Under the pieces are notes generated by a model. It ran no database searches and was not told the DNA's origin. It saw only the letters and a program-made list of their open reading frames with translations. Below, piece after piece: positions 21,930 to 31,329 of a stretch of DNA of 64,000 bases. Each line of letters starts with the position of its first letter. Position 1 is the stretch's first letter. The translations under genes and the position numbers were made by a program. The DNA is from Akebia trifoliata. Taxonomy: Eukaryota; Streptophyta; Magnoliopsida; Ranunculales; Lardizabalaceae. The stretch lies in the NCBI GenBank assembly GCA_017979445.1, contig CM030714.1:4712001-4776000 (forward strand). Direction: 5' to 3'.

Positions 21930-23620
21930 TACAATCATGAGTTACTATAAAGATCAACCCATCCTGATAACAGGTTCCTTATAAGCCTTAGGGGACAACC
22001 TTTAGTATCAATATTTTCAATAGACACTAACTATTTCTAGACTATTTCTCTAAACACTAAGTATCTCACCTCCATGTGTTTCGCACTATTTGAATATTTG
22101 ATGTTCTTAGAGAAGAAAATTATTGCGGTATTATTACAATATATCTTCAACTACTTGATAATAGAGTTGACAACATCAAGTCTTGAGATAAAATTCTGCA
22201 ACCATAAAACATGACTCGTGGCCTCAAAACAAGCCACGAACTCGACTTCCATTGTGCATGAAATTGTAATAGATTGTTTCACATTCTTCCATAATATTAC
22301 CCCATTTCAGTAGAAAAATGAAACTTGAAGTAGATTTCCTATATTTGGGCATCTTGTGATGTTCGAGTTAGAATATTCAATCACTTCTAAGTGATCTAAT
22401 CTTTTATACGTGAGCATATGGTTCGTTATTCCCTGAAAATCTCTCTTAACCTTCTTTGTAACCTTTCAATGATCCATGTCTAGCTTACTTTGATTTTTAC
22501 CCAATATTTATACATTAAACTACTTATGGCTAACGTATACAAAATATAATTCATCTATTCCTTTTTCCAAGTAGTTCTTGGGACACTAATTGGGACAAAA
22601 TTTATCGCCTTTCATGATGAAGGCATCATTGATAAAGAAATTAGACATACTAAATATTTTCAAGCTTTGATCAATATATCCTTTTTGAGACAATACTAAT
22701 AATCATCAACATCTATCTTTGAAGATTTTTATGTTAATGACATAATTTACCTCAGCCATATCGACAATATTAAAATTCTTGGTAGGATATTTATTGGTTT
22801 AGTACCATAAACTAAGATCTCTACCAGTTAGAAAACTGTCACCTACATATAAAACGAATATTATAAATTTGCTCTCACTAATCTTTAGATAACTTAACAC
22901 AGATCAATAACGTTTTCCTTAAATCCAAATAACGTAATGGTATTGCTAAACTTCATATACTATTGTCTAGAGGGTTGTTTAAGTTTGTAAATCGATTTTT
23001 TTAATCTGCAATCTAAATGTTTTCTTCTCTTTTTTGAGAATCATCTAGGTTGTTTCATAACATAATTTTCATCTAAATCTCTATTAAAAAATCGATCTTC
23101 ACATCCATTTGATGTAGTTCCAAATTATAATGAGTTACTAGTGTTACGATGATTCTGAAAGAATCCTTCTTAGAAATTGGAGAGAAAGTTTCTTTATAAG
23201 CAATGCCTTATTTTTTAGTAAATCTTTTAGTTACTAATCTGGCTTTAAATCATTTGACATTATCTTTTGCATCACGTTTAGTCTTAAAGATCTATTTACA
23301 CATAACTTTCTTACATTTCTTGAGTAATTCAACAAGATATCAAACATTATTATGTTTCATTTATTTTACATCTTCTTTCATGGTATCTAACCATTATCAG
23401 AATCATTATTTTCTACTGCTTGTGAAAATAAGATCAGATCCTTATGAATCTCAATATCAAATTCAAATTCCTGTAAATACACGACATAATCATCTAAAAT
23501 AGAAAGTCTTTTTTTACCTCTTAGATCTTCTCAGAACTACTGGTTGTGGTGAATTTCTATCTTTTTCAATTACGATTTCCTTTTGAAATGGTGAATCTAC
23601 ATCGTCGCCTGCCATAGAAA
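21930..23620 (-). pseudogene. Decayed Ty1/copia polyprotein (RT and RNase H), minus strand
   Basis: Reading the minus strand from 23620 down, recognisable copia motifs appear in the expected order. They are the post-integrase linker QPVVLRRSKR (near 23540), the reverse-transcriptase segment KARLVTKRFT then LELHQMDVKIDFL (23250-23070), a Y-x-D-type strand read as LYVGDS (near 22840), the LSQKGYIDQSLKIFSMSN block (22690), LEVIEYSNSN (22380), and the RNase H MEVEFVACFEATSH (near 22250) with SNSAKHMEVRYLVFRE (22080). Many stops and frameshifts interrupt it. Gag, protease and most of integrase are missing between the RT region and the LTR at 23670. It is a dead remnant. Confidence 0.85.
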
Positions 23621-23657
23621 GAAAACCAATATCAAGAGCTCAATCAAAATATTGATA

Positions 23658-23913
23658 GCTCTAATACCATGTAGAAAACTGATTTATTGAGAATTCTTGG
23701 TTGAACATTACATGAACCCTAATAGGATATTAATTTATAGAGACTACATCAACCAAGATATGGAAACTAACCTAACATAAATATTTTGCTAATTTATTAA
23801 TATTACCTAACGTACAATATCCTAATTGATATTGCTAGATATATTATTCTTTATCACTACCTTCCTTTTGTGATGAGATACATTGATAATGAAACAATGT
23901 ATCATGTATAAAA
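23658..23913 (-). mobile_element. Copia primer binding site and 5' LTR, minus strand
   Basis: GCTCTAATACCA (23658-23669) is the complement of the tRNA-Met-type primer site TGGTAT(T/C)AGAGC and abuts TGTAGAAAACTG, the inner end of an LTR running to about 23913. The LTR resembles 36913-37173 and 40830-41046 (AATTCTTGG, ACATGAACCCTAATAGGATATT, ACCAAGATATGGAAA, TTTTGTGATGAGATACATTG). It belongs to the pol remnant at 21930-23620. Confidence 0.75.
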
Positions 23914-24375
23914 CTACGGTTGCATCCAGTTCTCTAACATTATTGAACAATCAAATGAAACCTTCATTTGGGAAATGCCTATGCATAAAGGTCTCACATG
24001 TTTTCCCATATTCCTTTCACCTTATATGCTTACTCTTGTCAACAAATAAGGGAAATGCCCCTAATTTCTCATGTAATACCATTCTTCCTCGACGAGCCAA
24101 AAATAAAAAAATAAATATTATTCTAACGTTGATTAGGTTGCATATCAACTTTAGGCGATCAATCTCAATATTCTCTATTTTTTCTTAGGAAGACCATCCT
24201 CTCATGCAATGGTTGGAAACAATTAATTGTTACATGCTACAGTGTCAAAATGGAAAATCGTTCGCTTGTGTGACAATGATTAGAGTTATTTATTTGTTTA
24301 TTTATTTTATCACTAACCTATGTTTAATGGGACTCCGCCCTTCATTAAACCAGCAAAAGGATCTTATAAATGAGT
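23914..24375. other. Intergenic DNA
   Basis: Two overlapping short plus-strand open frames (23883-24188 and 24204-24395) show no recognisable motif. I see no gene. Confidence 0.4.
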
Positions 24376-24990
24376 ATATAGTAAATTACAATTAGCAAAA
24401 AGGATCAAGCTCAACTCATGTGGAAGATATCCGACATAAGAGACCACCTGACTACATCATCTGCATACAAACTGTGGAGGGCAATTCTCCGGACTATCGA
24501 CACGTGGCTCCCAGTAGAATTAATGCCAACCCACCAAGTTAAGTAAGGTCTACCGTGGTACAGAGCTGGGTTGAAACTAGCGCAGGACACATAATGGTGA
24601 CATGACAGACGAGACAACATTACCATTGATAGGACAAGACGAGATAACTCATACTATGGCAGATCGGTTGTACCTACTTCAAACTTGTCAGGGCAACTGC
24701 AGCAGACCTGTCAGGGCAATTGTAGCAACTCCTGCCATTGATAGGCTAGAGAGTAGGTTAACTACTTCAACTAGATCGTTGAGAATATCTTGGTGAACGC
24801 ATCATTCATGATTCCTATAAATACCAGGATGCAATTCATGGCAAAGGTTAGAAAAATTCTTATTGGGGAACTCTTTAATAGCTCAGCCCTAATTCTAACT
24901 TAATCGTTGGAGTGGTCCTACTGCAAGTCCCATCGAATTAAGATTCTTGAAAGGAGATCTCGAGGTAGTGTGAAAAATTGCATCTACACA
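24376..24990 (+). mobile_element. Ty3/gypsy-like LTR fragment
   Basis: The segment has the layout of a plant gypsy LTR end. GACACGTGGCTCCC comes first, then TATAAATACC (TATA box at 24816-24823), then GCCCTAATTCTAACTTAATCG and TTGGAGTGGTCCTACTGCAAG, resembling the R/U5 wording of Tat/Athila-type elements as I recall them. No PBS or coding region follows. Confidence 0.5.
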
Positions 24991-25759
24991 AACCCAACTT
25001 GGACAAAAAGTATATTGCGTTATTTGTTTCTCTCTAGCAATGTTGAAATATTACTGTCTGAAATTTCCTTGAGTTAATTTTCCTACAAATATTAAGATAC
25101 CTCAACATAATATCATCACTAGATACTTGTTAAAGTTTGTTGCGCAACGTAATCGCAAAATACCATGATTTTTTCGCATCCAAAGCACCTCGCAACACCT
25201 CATGTTCTCAATGTTATTGTGAACACGGTTTGCAAAGCTCAACACTAACAGTTTGAACTAATACATAACACACTCACAAAAGACAAAAGAGAAGACTTGG
25301 AGATAGATAAAATAATGCCTTTATTCTCAAAATAAATTTCAACATACAAACTCCCACGTATGGGTGCCTTTTTATAACAAACCAAAATAACCTAATCCTA
25401 TTTTCAAACAAAATCCAAATCATGGTCGATAACTAATTCTAATTAAATTACGCAATAACAAATCCTATTCTAACTAGGTTAGTTTTCATAGACAAGAGTC
25501 CTAGTTCACTTCTAATTTGAGATTGAATCTATCGAGCCTATGTGGTTGAGTCGGTGATGACTTTTAACAATACTTCCATAGAAGTTACCTAGGTATATCT
25601 TACTATGTGAAATTGGTGTACCTCTTTTCAATTTCATCATCAAAGGTAGAGATACCAAAACTGACAAAGCCCCTTCTAGCATCATTTGCTTCTCTTCCTT
25701 GATGTAATGTACATTAATAATATTAAATTATAATTAGCATCAACTCTCCTTAAAAAGAA
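24991..25759. other. Probable retroelement-derived intergenic DNA
   Basis: TGTTAAAGTTTGTTGCGCAACG (near 25133) resembles an LTR start, and the AT-rich body contains TTCTCAAAATAAATTTCAAC. No second end or target duplication was found. Confidence 0.35.
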
Positions 25760-26984
25760 GGGAAAATTACTTGAAGGACCCTTGTGGAGGGACTTCTTTC
25801 TAAATAGTCCCTAAGTTTTCGATTGTAGCTTATAAGGACATTTAGTAAACTTTTCCTTTCTAAACGGTCCTTGGACCTCATCTCACCTGTATAAGGTATC
25901 TGAAATACTCAAACTACCCTTTTCTCATCTTCTTCACATAGTTAAGTTTTCCAACAATGATTCGATCATTGCCAACGATCTTTGATCATGAATGATGAAT
26001 GGAGAGTGACATTCTATTAATTTTGAATATCTAATTTTATTTTTTATTTTTTATTTCGATGATTTATAAAAAGAAAATTGAATAATGAAGTTGAGATTCT
26101 AATTTTTCGTATGATTACATCGTAACTTTTGATATGCAACCACAATTGATGCATTTTATTTATTTTTTGGTATTTTGAGGAGATTAACCAAGTTTCGAAA
26201 TTAGAAAAAAAGGAAAAAAAAAGTAAAAATCTGATTTGGATTACAATGTCAAGTTCACCACTTTTTATTTAATTACTATCGAGTTTGACAATAATTAAAT
26301 AAAATGTGGTGAATTCGATACTAAGTTAAAAAGTGGTGAACTTACCACTTACTGTCGAGTTCATCACTTCACCATTTTTTATTTAATTACCGTAGAACTC
26401 GACAATAATTAAATAAAAAGTGTGAAATCGACACTAAGTTAAAAGGTAGTGAACTTACCACTTAGTATTGAGTTCACTACTTTTTATTTTATTATTGTCG
26501 AACTTGGCGATAATTAAATTAAAAATGGTGAACTCGACGTTGTGTGCAAATTGGAATTTTTTTTTTTCCATTTTTCCAATTTCGATACTTGGTTAATCTC
26601 CTCAAAATACCCAAAAATGCGTCAATTATGGTTGCACATAAAAATAAATTGAATCTCAACTTCGCTCTTTAATTTTCTTTTTATAAATCATCGAAAAAAA
26701 AATACATCTAGATGTTCAAAATTAAGATAATATCATTCTCCATTTATCGTTCATGATCAAAGATTATCGAAAATAATCGCGATCACCGTTGGAAAATCTA
26801 ACTATATGAAGAAGATGAGAAAAAGGGTAGTTTGGGTATTTTGAATACCTTATCCAGGTGAGATGAGGTCTAGGGACCATTTAAAAAGGAAAAGTTCACT
26901 AAATGTCCTAATAAGCTATCGTCAAAAACTTATGGATTATTTAGAAAGAAATCCCTCCGTGAGGGTCCTTTAAGTAATTTTTCC
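25760..26984. mobile_element. Non-autonomous Mutator-like element, 1,225 bp (TSD TAAAAAGAA)
   Basis: Left end GGGAAAATTACTTGAAGGAC, right end GTCCTTTAAGTAATTTTTCC. The inverted repeats extend inward for about 350 bp (AAACTACCCTTTTCTCATC on the left, GATGAGAAAAAGGGTAGTTT on the right). The 9-bp duplication TAAAAAGAA flanks it (25751-25759, 26985-26993), as expected for Mutator. The centre (26240-26560) is a set of short direct and inverted repeats of 'GTGGTGAACTCGACA..TTATTTAATTA'. No transposase frame is present. Confidence 0.85.
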
Positions 26985-29032
26985 TAAAAAGAATAATAGA
27001 GAATTTTGAATGAGACTTTTTTTTAGAGGAACTCCACTGCATTATCTATCCTACTCCCTATCCCCTTTCAACTGTCATTTTTCAGTTGTCGAGTCCGAAA
27101 TAGGGATCTCTCCACCCCAATACAAGCAACATTTTTGGGGTCATGGAATTTTAGGGACCCAAAATAGGCCGCTCCACTTGGTTACCCATCTCTTTTGGAG
27201 GAAAAAAATTGAAACAGCTAGTTCAAAATAAGTCAATTTTAGACAATTTGAAATCGAAGTTGAATTAAAAAGATATTAAAATATTTATAGATAGCACTTT
27301 TTTGATAGCAAAGCAGGAGTGCATATCCCATGGATATCCAAAGTGACTACCCATAAGCACTTGATGACCCATAAATGGGTATGGGTATCTCCCTTAGAGT
27401 TGCTTTTACTCTTAAACTCTTAGAATTTGTTTTATAAAAACAAAAAGACGTCTAGTAGTTATGCCTTGTATCTAATTCCTATTATGTAAGAAAGGATCAA
27501 TAAAAATCTGAAAATCAGTAGAGAACTAAAGATCCAAAATTTTTATCATTTGATGATCGAAATTGAGAAGCTTATTTTCAAGAATTCAAAATTTTGTTAC
27601 AACTAGAATAATTTTTTAATTAAGCTATACTATTTTCCTCGTTAAATCATACTAAAACTTCTAACTTTTTTTCTCATTGCATGTATGCTTGAAGAATTGA
27701 AGAAATTGAGATAGTGAAAAATAACAAAAAGAAACAACAAAAATTACTAAAAATATCACCTAGTTTCTTGTTGAGAAAATCAATGCATGCTTTAATTGAT
27801 CAACGAAAGTAAGAACTCGAAAATGCTAGTTTCGAATAAAACCAACAAAAAATCACAATTAATTAATTATTTATTTGTTTGTTTCATTTTTTTTATCTAG
27901 TCTAGCCTAAATTTACTAGTCAATAACTAATGTTAACACAAAATCAAATCTTCAAAATATATCAAGTAAATGAGAAAAACTATTTTTTTTTTAATTTCAG
28001 GAAATTCGAAATAAATTGATCGATATCAATTTTCAACATCACAAAATCCAAACTATTTTCACAAATGCAATTGAGAGATAGAAAGAATTGATAAAAAATA
28101 GAGTTCAATTTTCTTATTGATTCTTGAAAAAAGAAGGAAATCGATTACTTGAAATAGAAAAAATAATAAGAAAGAAAAAATGGAGTTGTAGGCTGTAGTG
28201 ACGAATAAATATAGTACTATAAAAGATTTATATATAGTAGTTTAAATTTTTTTGTACTTTTTTGTGTGTGTGTGTGTTTGTGTATTGAGGGGGGGGGGGG
28301 GGCAATGGCCCTCTCTACTATCCATGTAGTTCTGCCCCTTTTCGTGCATGCCTGGTAGGTTTTTTGTATCAACTGGTCGCAATGATGAACATAATCATTA
28401 CTCACTTCCTATCAAATTTTAGCTTCTATGCGCCAAGCTAACTGTCCAAGTTTCATTCGAGTTTGATCCTCTATGCACCAAGGCTAAATGTCTAAGTATC
28501 ATTTGAGGGGCAGTACAACAAAAACCCATGAATGGGTCACTCCAATCACTTACATTCACTAGTAGAGGACACTCAAAATCCAAAAATTTAAGAGAAAAGA
28601 GGTGGTTTTGTTTGGAAGTTAAAAACAGACAAAATAGACACCTTGGACTTTTATTTGACATATGGGACAAAAGATGAGTGAAGTGCTTCAAAGAGGCCGA
28701 ATGAAGGGCCCTTAGTGTTTCATCCAAGCTTAAAAATAAAGCCCCTCCAATGGTAGGCCACCTTCTATTTTTCAAAATCAAGCGTGATAACGAGTCACTC
28801 AAAGTGCAAACACACATTCCTTTGAGATGGAGATGATCAGGGCTAGCTGAAAGAAATTTGACGATAGGTTTGTAAAATATTTTTATAATGGACATCTCAT
28901 TTTTTTACATAAATTTGACTTTTTTTCTGTTGAAATGGTCACCACAAATAATACAAGACAAAAATATAAATTGTTCTTTTTGACCACCCCTCCCCCACTA
29001 GGTTTAGATATGTATATAATAAAAAAAGACGC
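26985..29032. other. Intergenic DNA upstream of the CLE pair; GT/G microsatellite
   Basis: Simple repeats at 28263-28302 are (GT)n followed by about 14 G. A 158-codon minus-strand open frame (28419-28895) is the longest uninterrupted frame here, but it has no recognisable domain and no support for being a gene. From about 28983 the sequence CCTCCCCCACTAGGTTTAG begins the tandem duplication that includes the CLE gene. Confidence 0.45.
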
Positions 29033-29044
29033 TACTATATATAT
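29033..29044 (+). promoter_or_regulatory. Candidate TATA box of the single CLE gene
   Basis: CTATATATATTT lies about 55-65 bases upstream of the ATG at 29099. The corresponding region of the duplicated copy was separated from its coding part by the MITE at 29439-29820. Confidence 0.35.
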
Positions 29045-29098
29045 TTGTCCCTCCTAGCAGCAATCCCTACACCAGGTAGTTTGAAGCCTAAGAGAAGA

Positions 29099-29347
29099 AT
29101 GGCTAGTTTGAAGTTTTGGGGGTGTGCTATTTTGCTTTTCATTTCTTTTGCAATGTGTGAGCCACGCACTCTCGATCCATTTGCAGAGGGGAGAAAGTTA
29201 ACAGCATCATTTCGAAAATTGCCTGAGGCCAAACAGGTATTCAAGGTTGGGTTGTGGAATGCACAAGCACCAGAAAGCGAGTATGAGTCCTTGAGACGAA
29301 GCCCAGCAGGACCTGACCCACAACATCACGTTTTGAATCCGGTCTAA
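29099..29347 (+). CDS. Single-motif CLE peptide precursor
   Basis: An 82-residue CLE precursor: signal peptide of about 20 residues (MASLKFWGCAILLFISFAMC), variable region with TLDPFAEGRKL, YES, and one C-terminal motif at residues 66-77, RRSPAGPDPQHH, then VLNPV. Start and signal peptide match the polyCLE gene (MASL, GCAILL). The motif departs from the CLE2-type consensus at position 2 (Arg for Leu/Val) and 5 (Ala for Gly). Pro4, Gly6, Pro7, Pro9 and HH are kept. The ATG at 29099 was chosen over an upstream non-ATG frame because it begins the signal peptide and is shared with the paralogues. It lacks introns, as many CLE genes do. It was tandemly duplicated to give 29902-30151. A secreted ligand of leucine-rich-repeat receptor kinases is expected from the family. 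Confidence 0.88.
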   Translation: MASLKFWGCAILLFISFAMCEPRTLDPFAEGRKLTASFRKLPEAKQVFKVGLWNAQAPESEYESLRRSPAGPDPQHHVLNPV

Positions 29348-29438
29348 GAACACACCCCACCCCACCCTCCCCATCTGTCCCCCACTAGGTTAATATATAT
29401 ATAAATAGAGTAGCTGCTATATACATATATTTATATAT

Positions 29439-29820
29439 GGGTCCCGTTTCGGCACCCTAAGTTTTACCACACACTTTAACAAACGCGTTTTGTCCTACAT
29501 GGGTTAGAAGTTTCGGAATGAGCTGATTTTTGGTGAGGATGATCTCTATGGTGAGGAGATCATTCTCACTAAAAATCAGCTCATTCCAAAATTTCTAACC
29601 CCATCAAAAATGATTTACAAAAAATGGACGGTCCACGATTTTTCAACTTGTAAACATAGGGTTAAACATTTCGGAATGGGCTAATTTTTGGGGAGGATGA
29701 TCTTCTAATCATAGAGATCATCCTCACTAAAAATCAGCCCATTCCAAAACTTCTAACCCATGTAGGACAAAAAACGTTTGTTAAAGTGTGTGGTAAAACT
29801 TAGGGTGCTGAACATTTCCC
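29439..29820. mobile_element. Double-hairpin Mutator-type MITE, copy 2, within the CLE duplication
   Basis: It begins GGGTCCCGTTTCGGCACCCT and ends AGGGTGCTGAACATTTCCC. It is almost identical to 7592-7971. It sits in TA-rich sequence (TTATATAT before, TATATATAT after), so the expected 9-bp duplication is blurred. The tandem-duplicate counterpart at about 29045 lacks it, so it inserted after the duplication and now separates the second CLE copy from its original upstream sequence. Confidence 0.85.
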
Positions 29821-29901
29821 TATATATATATATATATGTATCTCAGTCCTCTTTATTAGAATCAAGTCCCTACACTAGGTAGTTTGAGGCCTAAGAGAAG
29901 A

Positions 29902-30151
29902 ATGGCTAGTTTGAAGTCTTGGTTGTGTTATCTTGTTTTTTGTTTCATTTGCAATACATGAACCGCGCCCTCTAGATCCGTTTGCAGAGAGGGGAAGCTT
30001 AGTGGCATTGTTTCGAGAATTAAATGAGGTCAAACAGTATTCAAGTCTCGGTTGTGGAATATTTAAACAAGCACCAAAAAGTGAGTATGAGTCCTTACGA
30101 CGAAGTCCAGTAGGACCTGAACCACAGCATTACGTTATGAATCCGCTCTAA
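29902..30151 (+). pseudogene. Frameshifted CLE duplicate
   Basis: A tandem copy of 29099-29347, including the shared leader wording GGTAGTTTGA.GCCTAAGAGAAGAATGGC. From the matching ATG at 29902 the signal-peptide frame ends at a TGA after about 19 codons, because two bases are missing relative to the paralogue within the hydrophobic region. The downstream part continues in another frame with recognisable family features: PLDPFAER, EYESLRRSP and a motif RRSPVGPEPQHY followed by VMNPL. No in-frame ATG precedes that part. The motif also carries Val at 5, Glu at 8 and Tyr for the last His. It is most likely a recent pseudogene. A functional product would need a non-ATG start or splicing that I cannot see. 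Confidence 0.82.
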
Positions 30152-30747
30152 CCATGTTGGGCCGAACTTATGATCGATGCGATGTAGAAGCTTGTAGGAA
30201 TTTTATATAAATGTAAATCTTATCATTTTGATATGATTGAATGTATGCACTTTTAATGGGGTGGGTTTTATAATAACATGATGTGATATATCAATATATA
30301 CTTTATGTCAAGACATCCTATCTCTAGTATGTTATTACTTTTCTTTATGGATTAGAGTGCATCAGTACGATAAAGTGGAAAATATATATATCTCTTTATA
30401 AAAATTATTTGAGTAGAGCAAAATTTTTTTATCAAGGCCCTTACCATGCATCCTATGCAAAGTAAAATACTGCATAAATATTCGAGTGATTTAGACATGA
30501 GTTGTGATAATTTCACGTAGTTTTTTCAGATGCCCCCTAAACACTCCCATCACAAAACCATAGATCCTTCGCATCGGGATACACAAGAAAAAGATTTGTG
30601 ATTTTTTAACTGTCAAGTCAGGGAGCATATGGGGTGCATTTGAAAAAAGAGCGTTAGATTATCATTAGGCTTTAGATGTATCCCTCTTGATATTGGTGAA
30701 TATTTGAACACACTGTGTTTTCAACCCCTTGATTGTGGTCTTCTAAA
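30152..30747. other. 3' flank of the CLE pseudogene with a fold-back MITE fragment
   Basis: About 30520-30650 contains TCAGATGCCCCCTAAACAC, GCATCGGGATACACAAG and GGGGTGCATTTGAAAAAA, an imperfect hairpin resembling 20147-20338 in its centre. The phrase ATATTTGAACACAC.GTGTTTTCAACCCC near 30700 recurs diverged near 33570. No gene. Confidence 0.4.
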
Positions 30748-30915
30748 TCACTTTTGATGGAGTTAAAAGATTTAGACTGGGCTGATTTTTTGTGAGGATG
30801 ATCTTCTCATCATAAAGATCATCCTCACAAAAAAATCAGCTCAATCCGAAACTTCTAACTCATATTTTTAAAAATCATTATTTTTACATATGTTCTTACT
30901 TGTCCCATGAACCAT
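30748..30915. mobile_element. Double-hairpin MITE, truncated copy
   Basis: Matches the right half of 51787-52175: TTTGATGGAGTTAAAAG, TGGGCTGATTTTTTGTGAGG, GATCATCCTCACAAAAAAATC, ending TTGTCCCATGAACCATCC before a (CT)n-(TA)n tract. The left half is absent. Confidence 0.7.
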
Positions 30916-30916
30916 C

Positions 30917-30961
<45 letters not shown>
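30916..30961. repeat. (CT)n-(TA)n microsatellite
   Basis: About ten CT units run into about eleven TA units. It forms the junction between two MITE copies. Confidence 0.85.
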
Positions 30962-31329
30962 GGATTAGGATCCGTATACACATAAAGCTACTCATAAAGC
31001 TACAATGTGTTTTGTCTTATATGGGCAAAAATGTTTGAAATGGGCTGATTTTTTGTGAGGATGATCTCTATGGTGAGGAGATCATCCTTGCCAAAAATCA
31101 GCCCATTATGAAACTTCTAACCCCATGTTTACAAGTTGAAAAATTTTAGACCGTCCAATTTTTGTTAATCACTTTTGATGGGGTTAGAAGTTTTGGAATG
31201 GAATGATTTTTTGCAATGATGATCCCCTCACCACAGAGATCATCTTTATAAAAAATCAGCCTATTCCGAATTTTTTTAACCATATAAAACAAAAACATTG
31301 TAGCTTTATGTGTCTACGAAACCCCTCCC
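30962..31329. mobile_element. Double-hairpin MITE, copy 3, in TA repeat
   Basis: Terminal inverted repeats are CACATAAAGCTAC (left) and GTAGCTTTATGTG (right), with outer bases GGATTAGGATCCGTATA and ACGAAACCCCTCCC. The inner pair of hairpins (GGGCTGATTTTTTGTGAGG..AAAAATCAGCCCATT) matches the family. It is flanked by (TA)n on both sides. Confidence 0.78.

Noticed and set aside
28419..28895. 158-residue minus-strand open frame
   Set aside because: Longest frame between the genes, but no signal peptide, domain, splice context or family resemblance. Composition matches surrounding repeat-like DNA.
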